A DNA stretch of 64,000 bases from Clostridia bacterium (lineage in GTDB: Bacteria > Bacillota > Clostridia > Oscillospirales > Acutalibacteraceae): contig JAFTSH010000001.1 of NCBI GenBank assembly GCA_017467405.1, positions 355,542 through 419,541 of the forward strand. The letters run 5' to 3'. Numbering within the stretch: the stretch's first letter is position 1; each line of letters begins with the position of its first letter. The notes under the pieces were generated by a model. It worked only from the letters and a program-made list of their open reading frames with translations, searched no databases and had not been told where the DNA came from. Of the stretch, positions 8,983-15,625 are shown in pieces. Both the position numbers and the translations under genes were made by a program.

Positions 8983-9681
8983 TTACCCGTTTTTTCTGCC
9001 GTCATAAAGCTCTCGGAGTGTTTCGAGCGCCTTCTTTTCGATGCGTGATACGTACGACCTCGAAATGCCGAGGCTTTGGGCGATCTCGTTTTGCGTCAGC
9101 TCGGTATGGCCGTACAGTCCGTAGCGCTGCAGGATGATCTGCCGCTCGCGTTCGTTGAGCCCCTCGTATATGTATTTTTTAAGCCGCTCGTTCTTCATTG
9201 CGAGGTCTATTCTGTCAACAACGTCAATGTCCTCGCTCAATATGTCCGAAAGAGTGAGAACGTTTCCCTCGCGGTCGGTGTCGAGCGGATCGTCAATGTA
9301 AACGTCCCGTTCACGCTTTTTCATCGACCTGAAATACATCAGTATCTCGTTATCAATACACTTTGCGGCATAGGTAGCAAGACGGGTGCCCTTTGCGGGG
9401 CGGAAGGTTGAAATTCCCTTTATGAGTCCGATCGTGCCGATCGAGATCAGATCGTCGGGGTCTGCGCCCGAGTTGTGGTATTTTTTTGAGATGTGTGACA
9501 CGAGCCGCAGATTGTGCTCGATCAGCTTTTCTCTTGCGGTGCCGTCCCCCTGCGCCATAAGCTCCAGATATCTGCGCTCCTCCTTTGCCGACAGCGGCTT
9601 GGGGAACGAGCCGGGATTTGAAACGTGCAGAATGAAAAAAAGCAGGTTGCTTGCCAAAAAGCTCAGCAGTCCTTCAAGCAT
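8983..9681 (-). CDS. sigK: RNA polymerase sporulation sigma factor SigK
   Basis: A 232-residue sigma-70 family factor. The N-terminus (about 1-20, hydrophobic with LLSFLASNLLFFILHV) is the pro-sequence typical of pro-sigma-K, which tethers it to the membrane until it is cleaved. Region 2 (ARKLIEHNLRLVSH-type helix and GLIKGISTFRP) and region 4 (NEIAQSLGISRSYVSRIEKKAL) are intact. Family knowledge: sigma-K drives late mother-cell genes in sporulation. The gene is uninterrupted, so there is no skin element here. It is one of the best markers in the window for an endospore former. Confidence 0.93.
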   Translation of the reverse strand: MLEGLLSFLASNLLFFILHVSNPGSFPKPLSAKEERRYLELMAQGDGTAREKLIEHNLRLVSHISKKYHNSGADPDDLISIGTIGLIKGISTFRPAKGTRLATYAAKCIDNEILMYFRSMKKRERDVYIDDPLDTDREGNVLTLSDILSEDIDVVDRIDLAMKNERLKKYIYEGLNERERQIILQRYGLYGHTELTQNEIAQSLGISRSYVSRIEKKALETLRELYDGRKNG

Positions 9682-9829
9682 AATATCCTCTCCCTTCGGT
9701 GAATGATATGCCGCGCACCTTTTGTCCCTTGCAAGTCCCGCAAAACATCGGCGGTTAATGATTGATTTTTCTGCGTGATGAGGTATAATAATAAATAGAT
9801 ACGGTTAATCGAAAGGAATGGTCATAACC

Positions 9830-11056
9830 ATGAAAAAGACTCTTCTCAGAAACTATGCGCGCCTGATTGCACGTACCGGCGCGAGAATACAGAAAGGTCA
9901 GGAGGTACTGCTTTTCGCTCAGCTCGATCAGCCTGAGTTTATCGAAATATTGGTGGACGAGTGCTACAAGGCGGGTGCTTCGCGCGTAGACGTCGAATGG
10001 AGCTGGCAGCCTCTTAAGGTGCTCGACACGCGTTACCGCACCCTTAAGTCCCTTTCAAAGATCGAGGATTGGGAGTTTGCGCGCCTCGAGCACCGCACCG
10101 TCACACTCCCCGTAAGAATATACATCCTGTCCGAGGATCCCGACGGACTCGCAAGAATAAACAAGGAAAAGCACGCCAAGGCCGTCCGCGCCGTAAGCAC
10201 CGCCGTTAAGCCCTACCGCGACCGTGCCGACAACCGCTATCAGTGGTGCATAGCCGCCGTACCGGGAAAAAGCTGGGCGAAAAAGGTATTCCCCGGAATG
10301 CGTACCTCGCAGGCGGTCGAAAAGCTCTGGGAGGCCATACTCTCGGCGTCCCGTGCCCTGAACGACGACCCCTCAAAGGCGTGGGAGGAGCACAACGCCG
10401 AGCTCAAAAAGCTCTGTGCGTATATCAACAGCCTCGGGCTTACCGAGCTGCACTACACCGCCGGTAACGGCACCGACCTCAGGGTCGGCCTGATGCCGCA
10501 GGCTGAGTTCCTCGGCGGCGGAGAATCCACCCTTTCGGGTGCCTTCTTCAATCCCAATATCCCCAGCGAGGAAATCTTCATCACCCCCAAGAAGGGCGAG
10601 GCAGAGGGAGTTATCTATTCCAGCAAGCCCTTCTCCTACCGCGGACAGCTTATAAACAGCTTTATGCTGCGATTTGAAAAGGGACGCGTCTGCGAGATAC
10701 GCTCCGACGACGCACAGGAGGTGCTCGAGAAGATGATCTCCCTCGACGACGGAGCATCTATGCTCGGTGAGTGCGCGCTGGTGCCCTACGATTCGCCCAT
10801 CAGCAACTCGGGAATACTTTTTTACAATACACTTTTCGACGAAAACGCCGCCTGCCACCTTGCACTCGGCGAGGGCTTCACGAACTGCGTGAAGGACTAC
10901 GATAAATATACCCTCGAGGAGCTGCGCGAGATGGGCGTCAACGACTCAATAATCCACGAGGATATAATGATCGGCACCCCCGATCTCTCGATCGATGGCA
11001 TCACCGCCTCGGGCGAGACCGTACCCATCTTCCGCGACGGCAATTTCGTGATCTGA
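9830..11056 (+). CDS. M29 family aminopeptidase
   Basis: A 408-residue protein of the thermophilic aminopeptidase (M29, AmpS/PepS) family. The N-terminal domain is YARLIARTGARIQKGQEVLLFAQLDQPEFIEILVDECYKAGA. The metal-binding C-terminal half includes DLRVGLMPQAEFLGGGE, the N-P-N-I-P-S-E-E segment, and the HLALGEGF-type region with conserved His/Glu. It removes N-terminal amino acids in the cytoplasm using two metal ions. ATG 9830 is preferred over ATG 9818 because the only ribosome binding site (AAAGGA, 9812-9817) directly abuts 9818. It is followed closely by the MBL gene. Confidence 0.88.
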   Translation: MKKTLLRNYARLIARTGARIQKGQEVLLFAQLDQPEFIEILVDECYKAGASRVDVEWSWQPLKVLDTRYRTLKSLSKIEDWEFARLEHRTVTLPVRIYILSEDPDGLARINKEKHAKAVRAVSTAVKPYRDRADNRYQWCIAAVPGKSWAKKVFPGMRTSQAVEKLWEAILSASRALNDDPSKAWEEHNAELKKLCAYINSLGLTELHYTAGNGTDLRVGLMPQAEFLGGGESTLSGAFFNPNIPSEEIFITPKKGEAEGVIYSSKPFSYRGQLINSFMLRFEKGRVCEIRSDDAQEVLEKMISLDDGASMLGECALVPYDSPISNSGILFYNTLFDENAACHLALGEGFTNCVKDYDKYTLEELREMGVNDSIIHEDIMIGTPDLSIDGITASGETVPIFRDGNFVI

Positions 11057-11087
11057 TCCCGTCGGCAATATGAAAAGGAGTAAGACC

Positions 11088-12209
11088 GTGAAGACAAGAA
11101 TAACCGCACTCTTTCTCGCACTGATGCTTTTGCTGACCTTCGGCGGCTGTCTGCCGGGCGGTGAGAGCTCCTCGGCGCCCGATGCACCCGAAACCTCTTC
11201 GGAAGCCGTTTCGACCGAGGAAGAAACCAAGGAAGAACTTAAACTGCACTTTATAGACGTCGGTCAGGGCGACTCTGCTTTTATCGAGCTTCCCGACGGA
11301 AGATGTATGCTCGTCGACTGCGGTGAGACCGAATACGGCGAAACGGTCGAGGGATATATCAAGAACCTCGGCTACACAAAGATAGACATCTTTCTGGTGA
11401 CGCATCCGCACACCGATCATATGGGCTGTGCGGCCTACATAATAGAGCAGTTCGAGATAGGGCAGATCTGTATGCCCAAAGCCGATTCCACCTCGTACCA
11501 ATACGAAAAGATGCTTGAGGCCGTAAGCGACAAGGGACTGAAGATAAAGCGCGCAAAGGCCGGTGTTAAGCTGATCGACCGGCAGGGACTTACCGCCGAG
11601 CTGCTGTCTCCCGTCGACGAGACCTACAAGGACAAGAACGACTATTCCTCGGTAATGCTGCTGACCTACGGCGAGAACCGTTTCATCCTGACGGGTGATG
11701 CTACCTCAAAGGTCGAAAAGCAGATCGAGGGTGATATATCCGCCGACCTCGTAAAGATCGGACACCACGGCTCAAAGGGCTCTTCCTGCGAGGAGTTCAC
11801 GAAGCGCGTTTCTCCCGATTTTGCCATCATTTCGGTTGGTAAGGGTAATAAATACGGCCATCCTACCAAAGAGGCGATCGAGCGCTGGGAGGCCGTCGGC
11901 GCAAAGATACTGCGTACCGACGAGCTGGGCGATATCGTCGCCGTCAGCGACGGCAAGCAGCTTACCGTTACGGCAGGGAAGGAGTATTTTGCGGCAGATC
12001 CCAAAGATCCGTCTTCGAGCTTAAGCTCGTCCGAAGTGACGACGGGCTACGTGCTCAATACGTCAAGCAAAAAGGTGCATTCGCCCGAGTGTCCGTCGGT
12101 AGGTACCATAGCACTGCAAAACCGCAAGGACAGCACCGAAACTTTGGCGAAGCTGCTGGCCGACGGCTACACCGTCTGCGGCACCTGTAACGCAGGGGAG
12201 GAAAAATGA
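11088..12209 (+). CDS. ComEC/Rec2-like metallo-beta-lactamase lipoprotein with C-terminal Cys domain
   Basis: A 373-residue protein read from GTG 11088, which has AAAAGGAG seven bases upstream (an ATG at 11070 lacks a site). The signal ends at lipobox GGC. Then comes a Ser/Glu linker and a metallo-beta-lactamase domain: LKLHFIDVGQGDSAFIEL, metal motif THPHTDH, TGDATSKVEKQI and GHHGSKGSS. This arrangement matches the free-standing ComEC C-terminal hydrolase type, a probable extracellular phosphodiesterase or nuclease. A separate C-terminal segment (YVLNTSSKKVHSPECPS, ending VCGTC) resembles the Cys-rich Ada-type fold. The next gene (DUF3006) overlaps by four bases, a frequent partnership. Confidence 0.87.
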   Translation: MKTRITALFLALMLLLTFGGCLPGGESSSAPDAPETSSEAVSTEEETKEELKLHFIDVGQGDSAFIELPDGRCMLVDCGETEYGETVEGYIKNLGYTKIDIFLVTHPHTDHMGCAAYIIEQFEIGQICMPKADSTSYQYEKMLEAVSDKGLKIKRAKAGVKLIDRQGLTAELLSPVDETYKDKNDYSSVMLLTYGENRFILTGDATSKVEKQIEGDISADLVKIGHHGSKGSSCEEFTKRVSPDFAIISVGKGNKYGHPTKEAIERWEAVGAKILRTDELGDIVAVSDGKQLTVTAGKEYFAADPKDPSSSLSSSEVTTGYVLNTSSKKVHSPECPSVGTIALQNRKDSTETLAKLLADGYTVCGTCNAGEEK

Positions 12210-12406
12210 TGACGTACGTCTGTGACCGCATCGTCGAGGGCTACGCCGTTCTGGTTTCAAAGGAAGGCAGGCACTACGATATTCCGGCCGAAATGATTCC
12301 CGGCCTCAAGGAAGGGGACGTGGTAAACGTCACCGTCGATAAAGAGCAGACCGCCGAGCGTAAAGAGCGAATCAAAAAGCTCTCCGACTCGCTGTTTGAG
12401 GATTAA
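12206..12406 (+). CDS. DUF3006 domain protein
   Basis: A 66-residue protein starting in the ATGATG overlap with the MBL gene stop. The sequence CDRIVEGYAVLVSKEGRHYDIP...GLKEGDVVNVTVD is typical of DUF3006, a small beta-barrel-like domain. These proteins are usually encoded next to ComEC-like metallo-beta-lactamase proteins, as here. The role is unknown; tight overlap suggests the two act together or are at least co-translated. Confidence 0.82.
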   Translation: MMTYVCDRIVEGYAVLVSKEGRHYDIPAEMIPGLKEGDVVNVTVDKEQTAERKERIKKLSDSLFED

Positions 12407-12435
12407 AAAGAAACGGCTCCCATGCCGTTACGTGC

Positions 12436-12487
12436 GCTTCGACGAACCCTTCGGGTTCGGTCCTTTACAGCACAACAAAAGTCACCC
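12436..12487 (+). repeat. Direct repeat, left copy
   Basis: It begins GCTTCGACGAACCCTTCGGG and ends AAAGTCACCC. It contains a GAACCCTTCGGGTTC hairpin followed by TCCTTTACAGC, which resembles the tRNA-Arg 3' end (TTCGAATCCCTTACAGC). The right copy is at 14277-14328 and a shorter partial copy is at 14100-14140. Confidence 0.85.
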
Positions 12488-12500
12488 TGTTGGCGTGCCT
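12471..12500 (+). repeat. 30-bp terminal inverted repeat, left
   Basis: Its reverse complement occurs at 12815-12844 with one difference in 30. Together they bound a 374-bp unit that contains hairpin array A and a terminator hairpin, giving a MITE-like outline. Confidence 0.85.
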
Positions 12501-12523
12501 GCGATAAAGCAGGTCAGCCGAAC

Positions 12524-12700
12524 GATGTTTGCCCTTGCGGGCAAGTGATGTTGCCTACGGCAATGATGTTTACTGCGTAAATGATGTTACGCCTGACGGC
12601 GTAGTTGGCAAACATCACATCATTGCGACCTGCGGGCGCAACATCATTATGAGCGAAGCGAATAACATCACTTTTGCGAAAGCAAAAACATCACTCATTT
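12524..12700. repeat. Hairpin array A (GATGTT / AACATC spacer)
   Basis: Seven or so short hairpins follow one another: for example TTGCC-TAC-GGCAA (12551-12563), TTTAC-TGC-GTAAA (12569-12581), TACGCC-TGAC-GGCGTA (12588-12603) and TTTTGC-GAAA-GCAAAA (12672-12687). Stems differ from unit to unit. The spacer is TGATGTT in the left half and AACATCA, its complement, in the right half. A 10-bp stem GATGTTTGCC (12524-12533) / GGCAAACATC (12607-12616) encloses the left hairpins, so a cloverleaf-like fold is possible. No credible ORF lies here. Confidence 0.8.
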
Positions 12701-12758
12701 ACCACCCGAAAGTGAAATATAGTATAACACACTATACCTTGCAGGCAAGAAAGTGTGC

Positions 12759-12787
12759 AAAACGGACGAGATTTTCTCGTCCGTTTT
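12759..12787. terminator. Strong hairpin inside the inverted-repeat unit
   Basis: AACGGACGAGA, a TTT loop and TCTCGTCCGTT form an 11-bp perfect stem followed by TTGATTTTG, and on the minus strand by TTTTGC. It could end transcripts from either side, including the four-helix-bundle operon. Confidence 0.6.
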
Positions 12788-12814
12788 GATTTTGATGTGA
12801 AGTTGCTTTACGGT

Positions 12815-12844
12815 AGGCACGCCAACAGGGTGGCTTTTGTTGTG
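12815..12844 (-). repeat. 30-bp terminal inverted repeat, right
   Basis: Partner of 12471-12500 (29 of 30 bases complementary). The outer part (GGGTGGCTTTTGTTGTG) also occurs at 14333-14349, directly next to tRNA-Arg. Confidence 0.85.
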
Positions 12845-12913
12845 CAAAAGACTACCTGAACGGAGCAGAATTGGGGTAAGAAAGCGTAAAAGTACAATAA
12901 ACCTATATCATAA

Positions 12914-13291
12914 CTAAAAATAACTTTTGTATTCCGGCTCCGCTTTTAAGTCTTTAAGCAATTCATCTATGTTTTCAAAAACAGATTTTCCAACAATCCC
13001 TCTGAAAGGCTCCCACATTGCCGGTAGCGCATTGTGGTGAGAACAAATATATTGCCATTCGTCCTCGTCGTATTGATAAATTGCTTCCAGTTGATAAGTG
13101 AAGAACCCCTTTTTATCCTTCAGCACAACATATCTCATCGAGTGATCTTTTGAATAAATTACTTTTACGACTTCGTCAGAAAATGCATCCAGATGTTTGT
13201 CATACATCATTTCGATAACAGTTTCCCAAGACGGCATAGGTGGGATTGATGCTTTTGATTTCCGATTAAATAATCTATCGAAGAAGTTCAC
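12914..13291 (-). CDS. Hypothetical protein, second gene of the four-helix-bundle operon
   Basis: A 125-residue protein that I do not recognise. It starts MNFFDRLFNRKSKASIPPMPSW, has no signal peptide or membrane helix, and is rich in aromatic and acidic residues (a W/Y/H cluster in EDEWQYICSHHNALPAMWEP, about residues 76-95). Its ATG overlaps the stop codon of the four-helix-bundle gene, so the two are translationally coupled. It uses more A/T-ending codons than the surrounding housekeeping genes, which fits foreign origin. It could be cargo of the repeat element or a partner of the four-helix-bundle protein; nothing in the sequence decides this. Confidence 0.7.
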   Translation of the reverse strand: MNFFDRLFNRKSKASIPPMPSWETVIEMMYDKHLDAFSDEVVKVIYSKDHSMRYVVLKDKKGFFTYQLEAIYQYDEDEWQYICSHHNALPAMWEPFRGIVGKSVFENIDELLKDLKAEPEYKSYF

Positions 13292-13668
13292 TTAGCATTC
13301 TCCTTTGCGGTTCGACAGGATGCGATCAGCATAACACGCAGAGACGTGCATTTTGCAGAGAGAACTTTATAGGTCTGCTCATCAATGTATTTCGTTCTGT
13401 GCAAAAGTGCAAGCCAATATCCGGTTTCGCTTGCTTCTTTTAAGGCTATTTCGAGTTTAGAGATGAAATCTTTCTTGCCTTGTGCATATTGTGCCTCGTG
13501 GATGTTAGCGCCTATGGACGTGCCACTTCTGCCAATCTGGCTGGAAATGATAGATTCGTGGTTCGCTTTCAGTTGTTTAACAAGGCTTATAATATCCACG
13601 GAGAATTCCATAGAAAGTTCAGTAAGCTTATTCTCTCTCGTAATAATCGCCTCCTTTTTATTAATCAT
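13288..13668 (-). CDS. Four-helix-bundle protein (23S IVS / bAvd-like family)
   Basis: The protein carries the family signature: helix LTELSMEFSVDIISLVKQLK, then SSQIGRSGTSIGANIHEAQ, then DFISKLEIALKEASETGYWL, matching the 23S-rRNA intervening-sequence proteins and the Avd proteins of diversity-generating retroelements. Family members form basic pentameric bundles that bind nucleic acid. The start is uncertain: TTG 13692 and ATG 13668 lack a ribosome binding site. A perfect AAAAAGGAGG (13651-13660) lies eight bases before an ACG codon (13639-13641), where family members normally begin. No rRNA or reverse transcriptase is nearby. Hairpin array B covers its upstream region. Confidence 0.85.
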   Translation of the reverse strand: MINKKEAIITRENKLTELSMEFSVDIISLVKQLKANHESIISSQIGRSGTSIGANIHEAQYAQGKKDFISKLEIALKEASETGYWLALLHRTKYIDEQTYKVLSAKCTSLRVMLIASCRTAKENAK

Positions 13669-13692
13669 ATCATAAAACGCATCATAATTCAA

Positions 13693-13858
13693 TGATGCAT
13701 CACCTTCGGTGATATGATGTTATGCTTCGCATAATGATGTTGCTCCCTTTGGTCGCAATGATGCGATGTTTGCCCAATACATTAGCGAAGCGACATCATT
13801 AGGCGCAGCCGTCATCATCAGTGAAACGACATCATTTGCGGAAGGCAAACATCATTCA
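13693..13858. repeat. Hairpin array B (GATGTT / AACATC spacer, degenerate)
   Basis: It has the same spacer as array A. Left half: ATCACC-TTC-GGTGAT, TTATGC-TTC-GCATAA and a degenerate TTGC...GCAA unit, each followed by (A)TGATGTT. Right half: units ending in ACATCATT, the clearest being TTTGC-GGAAG-GCAAA (13835-13849). The array lies directly upstream of the four-helix-bundle gene and mirrors array A on the other side of the operon. Confidence 0.7.
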
Positions 13859-13860
13859 AA

Positions 13861-14276
13861 AAGGGACTTTTGTTGTGGCGCATACGGGATACGGTGCGCT
13901 CTCGATTTTGCCGACGGCTCCGAGCCGTTTGCGGCAAAACCTTCGTCCCTCTTGCGGTGCCCAAAACGGCAGTACGCCTTGTAGCGGCGTGCCGTTTTGA
14001 CCGCTGCGCCAACCCCTGCTTCGCTGTTTCGTCCACCGGACGCGCTCGCAGGCGTTGCCCGACTTCGCAGTTTCAAAATGCTATCGCGCATTTTGAACTG
14101 CTTCGACGAACCCTTCGGGTTCGATCCCTTACGGCGCGCCCAAAGCAATGTTGCTGTTGTGGTGCGGACGGGATACGGTGCGCTCTCGGTTTATGTCGGC
14201 TGCCGCGGGCAGCGAACGACAAAACCTTCGTGCTTCCGACTCGGGCACACGGCACGGCTGCCGCGCCGTCCCGTAT
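13861..14276. repeat. tRNA-end-like repeat tract
   Basis: Two related blocks begin TTGTTGTGGCGCATACGGGA (13870) and CTGTTGTGGTGCGGACGGGA (14154) and share ATACGGTGCGCTCTCG. Each is followed by GC-rich hairpins, for example AAAACGGCA...TGCCGTTTT around 13963-14001 and GTTTCAAAATG...CATTTTGAAC around 14070-14098. A partial copy of the 52-bp direct repeat lies at 14100-14140. Long ORFs in this tract run through the repeats on all frames and are not credible genes. Confidence 0.65.
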
Positions 14277-14328
14277 GCTTCGACGAACCCTTCGGGTTCG
14301 ATCCCTTACAGCACGACAAAAGCCACCC
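14277..14328 (+). repeat. Direct repeat, right copy, abutting tRNA-Arg
   Basis: Partner of 12436-12487 with four differences in 52. It reads on the plus strand with TTCGATCCCTTACAGC, which is the sequence of the minus-strand tRNA-Arg 3' end placed head to head with the real gene, so the two form a large palindrome centred on the terminator loop at 14329-14332. Confidence 0.85.
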
Positions 14329-14345
14329 AACAGGGTGGCTTTTGT
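14316..14345 (-). terminator. Terminator hairpin of tRNA-Arg
   Basis: A perfect 13-bp stem, ACAAAAGCCACCC / GGGTGGCTTTTGT with a four-base loop, starts a few bases after the tRNA CCA end. Its sequence is shared with the 30-bp inverted repeats of the array A unit. Confidence 0.75.
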
Positions 14346-14347
14346 TG

Positions 14348-14424
14348 TGGCGCGCTGTAAGGGATTCGAACCCCTGACCTTTTGGTTCGTAGCCAAACAC
14401 TCTATCCAGCTGAGCTAACAGCGC
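14348..14424 (-). tRNA. tRNA-Arg (anticodon ACG)
   Basis: A full cloverleaf: acceptor GCGCTGT/ACAGCGC, D-arm with AGCTCAGCTGGATAGAG, anticodon stem TTTGG/CCAAA with loop CTACGAA (anticodon ACG), T-arm AGGGGTTCGAATCCCT, discriminator G and an encoded CCA. A -10-like TAATAT with a TTGATT 16 bases further upstream lies just 5' of it (about 14441-14470). Confidence 0.95.
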
Positions 14425-14502
14425 ATTTGCGATTGCCAAGATATATTATCACAAACAATTCAAAAAATCAATAGTAAATTTGAGATATTTTCAAAAATCT
14501 TG

Positions 14503-14531
14503 TTGCGTTAATCCTTTCGGGATAGTATAAT
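14503..14531 (+). promoter_or_regulatory. Promoter of the 331-residue membrane protein gene
   Basis: TTGCGT (14503-14508), 17-base spacer, TATAAT (14526-14531). Confidence 0.65.
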
Positions 14532-14560
14532 CCCTTTTAGAACACGAAAGGAAGTGCAGT

Positions 14561-15556
14561 ATGAAGAAAAAAACGGCTCAGGCCATTTTCGGTGACACTC
14601 GCTCGGCAGAAGCCGACGGCATCATCGGTGACGGCGCAGAGGAGCTTCGCGACGCGGCCTATTACGACGAGGCCATAAAAAGACGCATCCACGAGGAGGA
14701 ACTCAACCGCCAGAAGCTGTCTGGTGAGATATATTCCCATACGGGCGGCGTTGTTTTCAAAGCAACGCGTATTCTTTGCATACTGCTGACGATATACACC
14801 CTTTTCTTCGATTTTGTCATGGTGCTTTCCTACACCTTTGACCTGACCGACTACGAGCGCTTCAGCGATGCGAAGAATAATCTGATAATAATGTCGTTGA
14901 TTACGGCTCTGCTTATGGTTTCGCTTGTGCTTGTCTGTATGAAAAGGCCAAAAACGCTGACGGCGCTTCTCATTTCACTGCCCACCGCCATCGCACAGGC
15001 GCTGATAACCTACAACTGGTACACCACTGCCACTGACAGCAACGTTTCAAAAAGATTTGCCGACGGAATTTACTACAAGTACTATCTTTTCAATTTCCCC
15101 GTTGTGTTTATTCCGGTGCTGATACTCATACTTGCTTTTATAGTATTCCGAGACAGACGCTACGAAACCAAGCTTTACGACCGCCTGATAAGAAGGATAT
15201 ACAGCGAAAACCAACCCGAGGACGGAAGCATCCTGACCTCCGAGGAGTGGTGCGTGCTTCTTAAGGAATATTCCGAAATGAGCTCGCTGACCTCTGCGCC
15301 TGCTTCAAATTCAAAAAAGAAAAAGCGTTCGGTCCGCGTTAAGGAAGATAAGGACTATCAGCGCCGCCAACGCTACGCCGTGACCCTTACGGATCCCGTT
15401 GATGCCGTCTGTCCCGTGTGCCGTGAGCTTACTCAGGTACAGCGCGACACCAAAAAGGCGATCTGCCTGAACTGTGCGGCACAGATCGACGTAAAGAGCG
15501 CAGTGCGCATCTACGATAGGGAAGAAGCCGCAAACGAGGTTTCGGACGACGAATAA
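14561..15556 (+). CDS. Membrane protein with C-terminal zinc-ribbon-like motif, unknown function
   Basis: A 331-residue protein I cannot assign. The N-terminal 60 residues are soluble and charged. Four hydrophobic helices follow (about 68-92, 110-130, 138-158, 185-205). The cytosolic tail has a Lys-rich patch (SKKKKRSVRVKEDKDYQRRQR) and then CPVCRELTQVQRDTKKAICLNC, a Cys-x2-Cys...Cys-x2-Cys zinc-ribbon-like motif. A zinc-ribbon tail on a four-helix membrane protein suggests a sensor or scaffold, but this is inference. It has its own promoter and a terminator-like hairpin, so it is a single gene. Confidence 0.75.
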   Translation: MKKKTAQAIFGDTRSAEADGIIGDGAEELRDAAYYDEAIKRRIHEEELNRQKLSGEIYSHTGGVVFKATRILCILLTIYTLFFDFVMVLSYTFDLTDYERFSDAKNNLIIMSLITALLMVSLVLVCMKRPKTLTALLISLPTAIAQALITYNWYTTATDSNVSKRFADGIYYKYYLFNFPVVFIPVLILILAFIVFRDRRYETKLYDRLIRRIYSENQPEDGSILTSEEWCVLLKEYSEMSSLTSAPASNSKKKKRSVRVKEDKDYQRRQRYAVTLTDPVDAVCPVCRELTQVQRDTKKAICLNCAAQIDVKSAVRIYDREEAANEVSDDE

Positions 15557-15561
15557 AATTA

Positions 15562-15602
15562 CCGTGACCTCCGCTCCAAAAGACGGGACGGAGGTCGTTT
15601 TA
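15562..15602 (+). terminator. Intrinsic terminator
   Basis: GACCTCCG and CGGAGGTC form an 8-bp stem followed by GTTTTA, just after the membrane protein gene and before the Nudix gene. Confidence 0.65.
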
Positions 15603-15625
15603 CGGCAGGTTACGGGAGGAAAAGG

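Larger units (their letters stand above)
12436..14328. mobile_element. Candidate tRNA-Arg-associated hairpin element with four-helix-bundle operon
   Basis: The segment is bounded by two 52-bp direct repeats (12436-12487 and 14277-14328; four differences). Inside are a 374-bp inverted-repeat unit, hairpin array A, a two-gene minus-strand operon, hairpin array B and several tRNA-3'-end-like sequences. One end lies against the tRNA-Arg terminator. Direct repeats, inverted repeats and a tRNA anchor are all signs of insertion. No transposase, integrase or reverse transcriptase is present, so the element would be non-autonomous or an RNA-driven insertion. Boundaries and mobility are inferred. Confidence 0.5.

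Noticed and set aside
8983..9681. A skin-type interruption of sigK
   Set aside because: The gene is continuous from pro-sequence to region 4.
12524..12700. Hairpin arrays A, B and C as CRISPR arrays
   Set aside because: The constant part is only 6-9 bases, the variable parts are self-complementary stems, the spacer flips orientation in mid-array, and no cas gene is present.
12529..12789. An 86-residue plus-strand ORF across hairpin array A
   Set aside because: It translates the repeats themselves, has no ribosome binding site and no protein-like composition.
13870..14418. Several overlapping ORFs of 70-182 residues between array B and tRNA-Arg on both strands
   Set aside because: All are translations of tRNA-end-like repeats and the tRNA itself (RDSNP, GFEPLT and similar strings), a well-known source of false genes.
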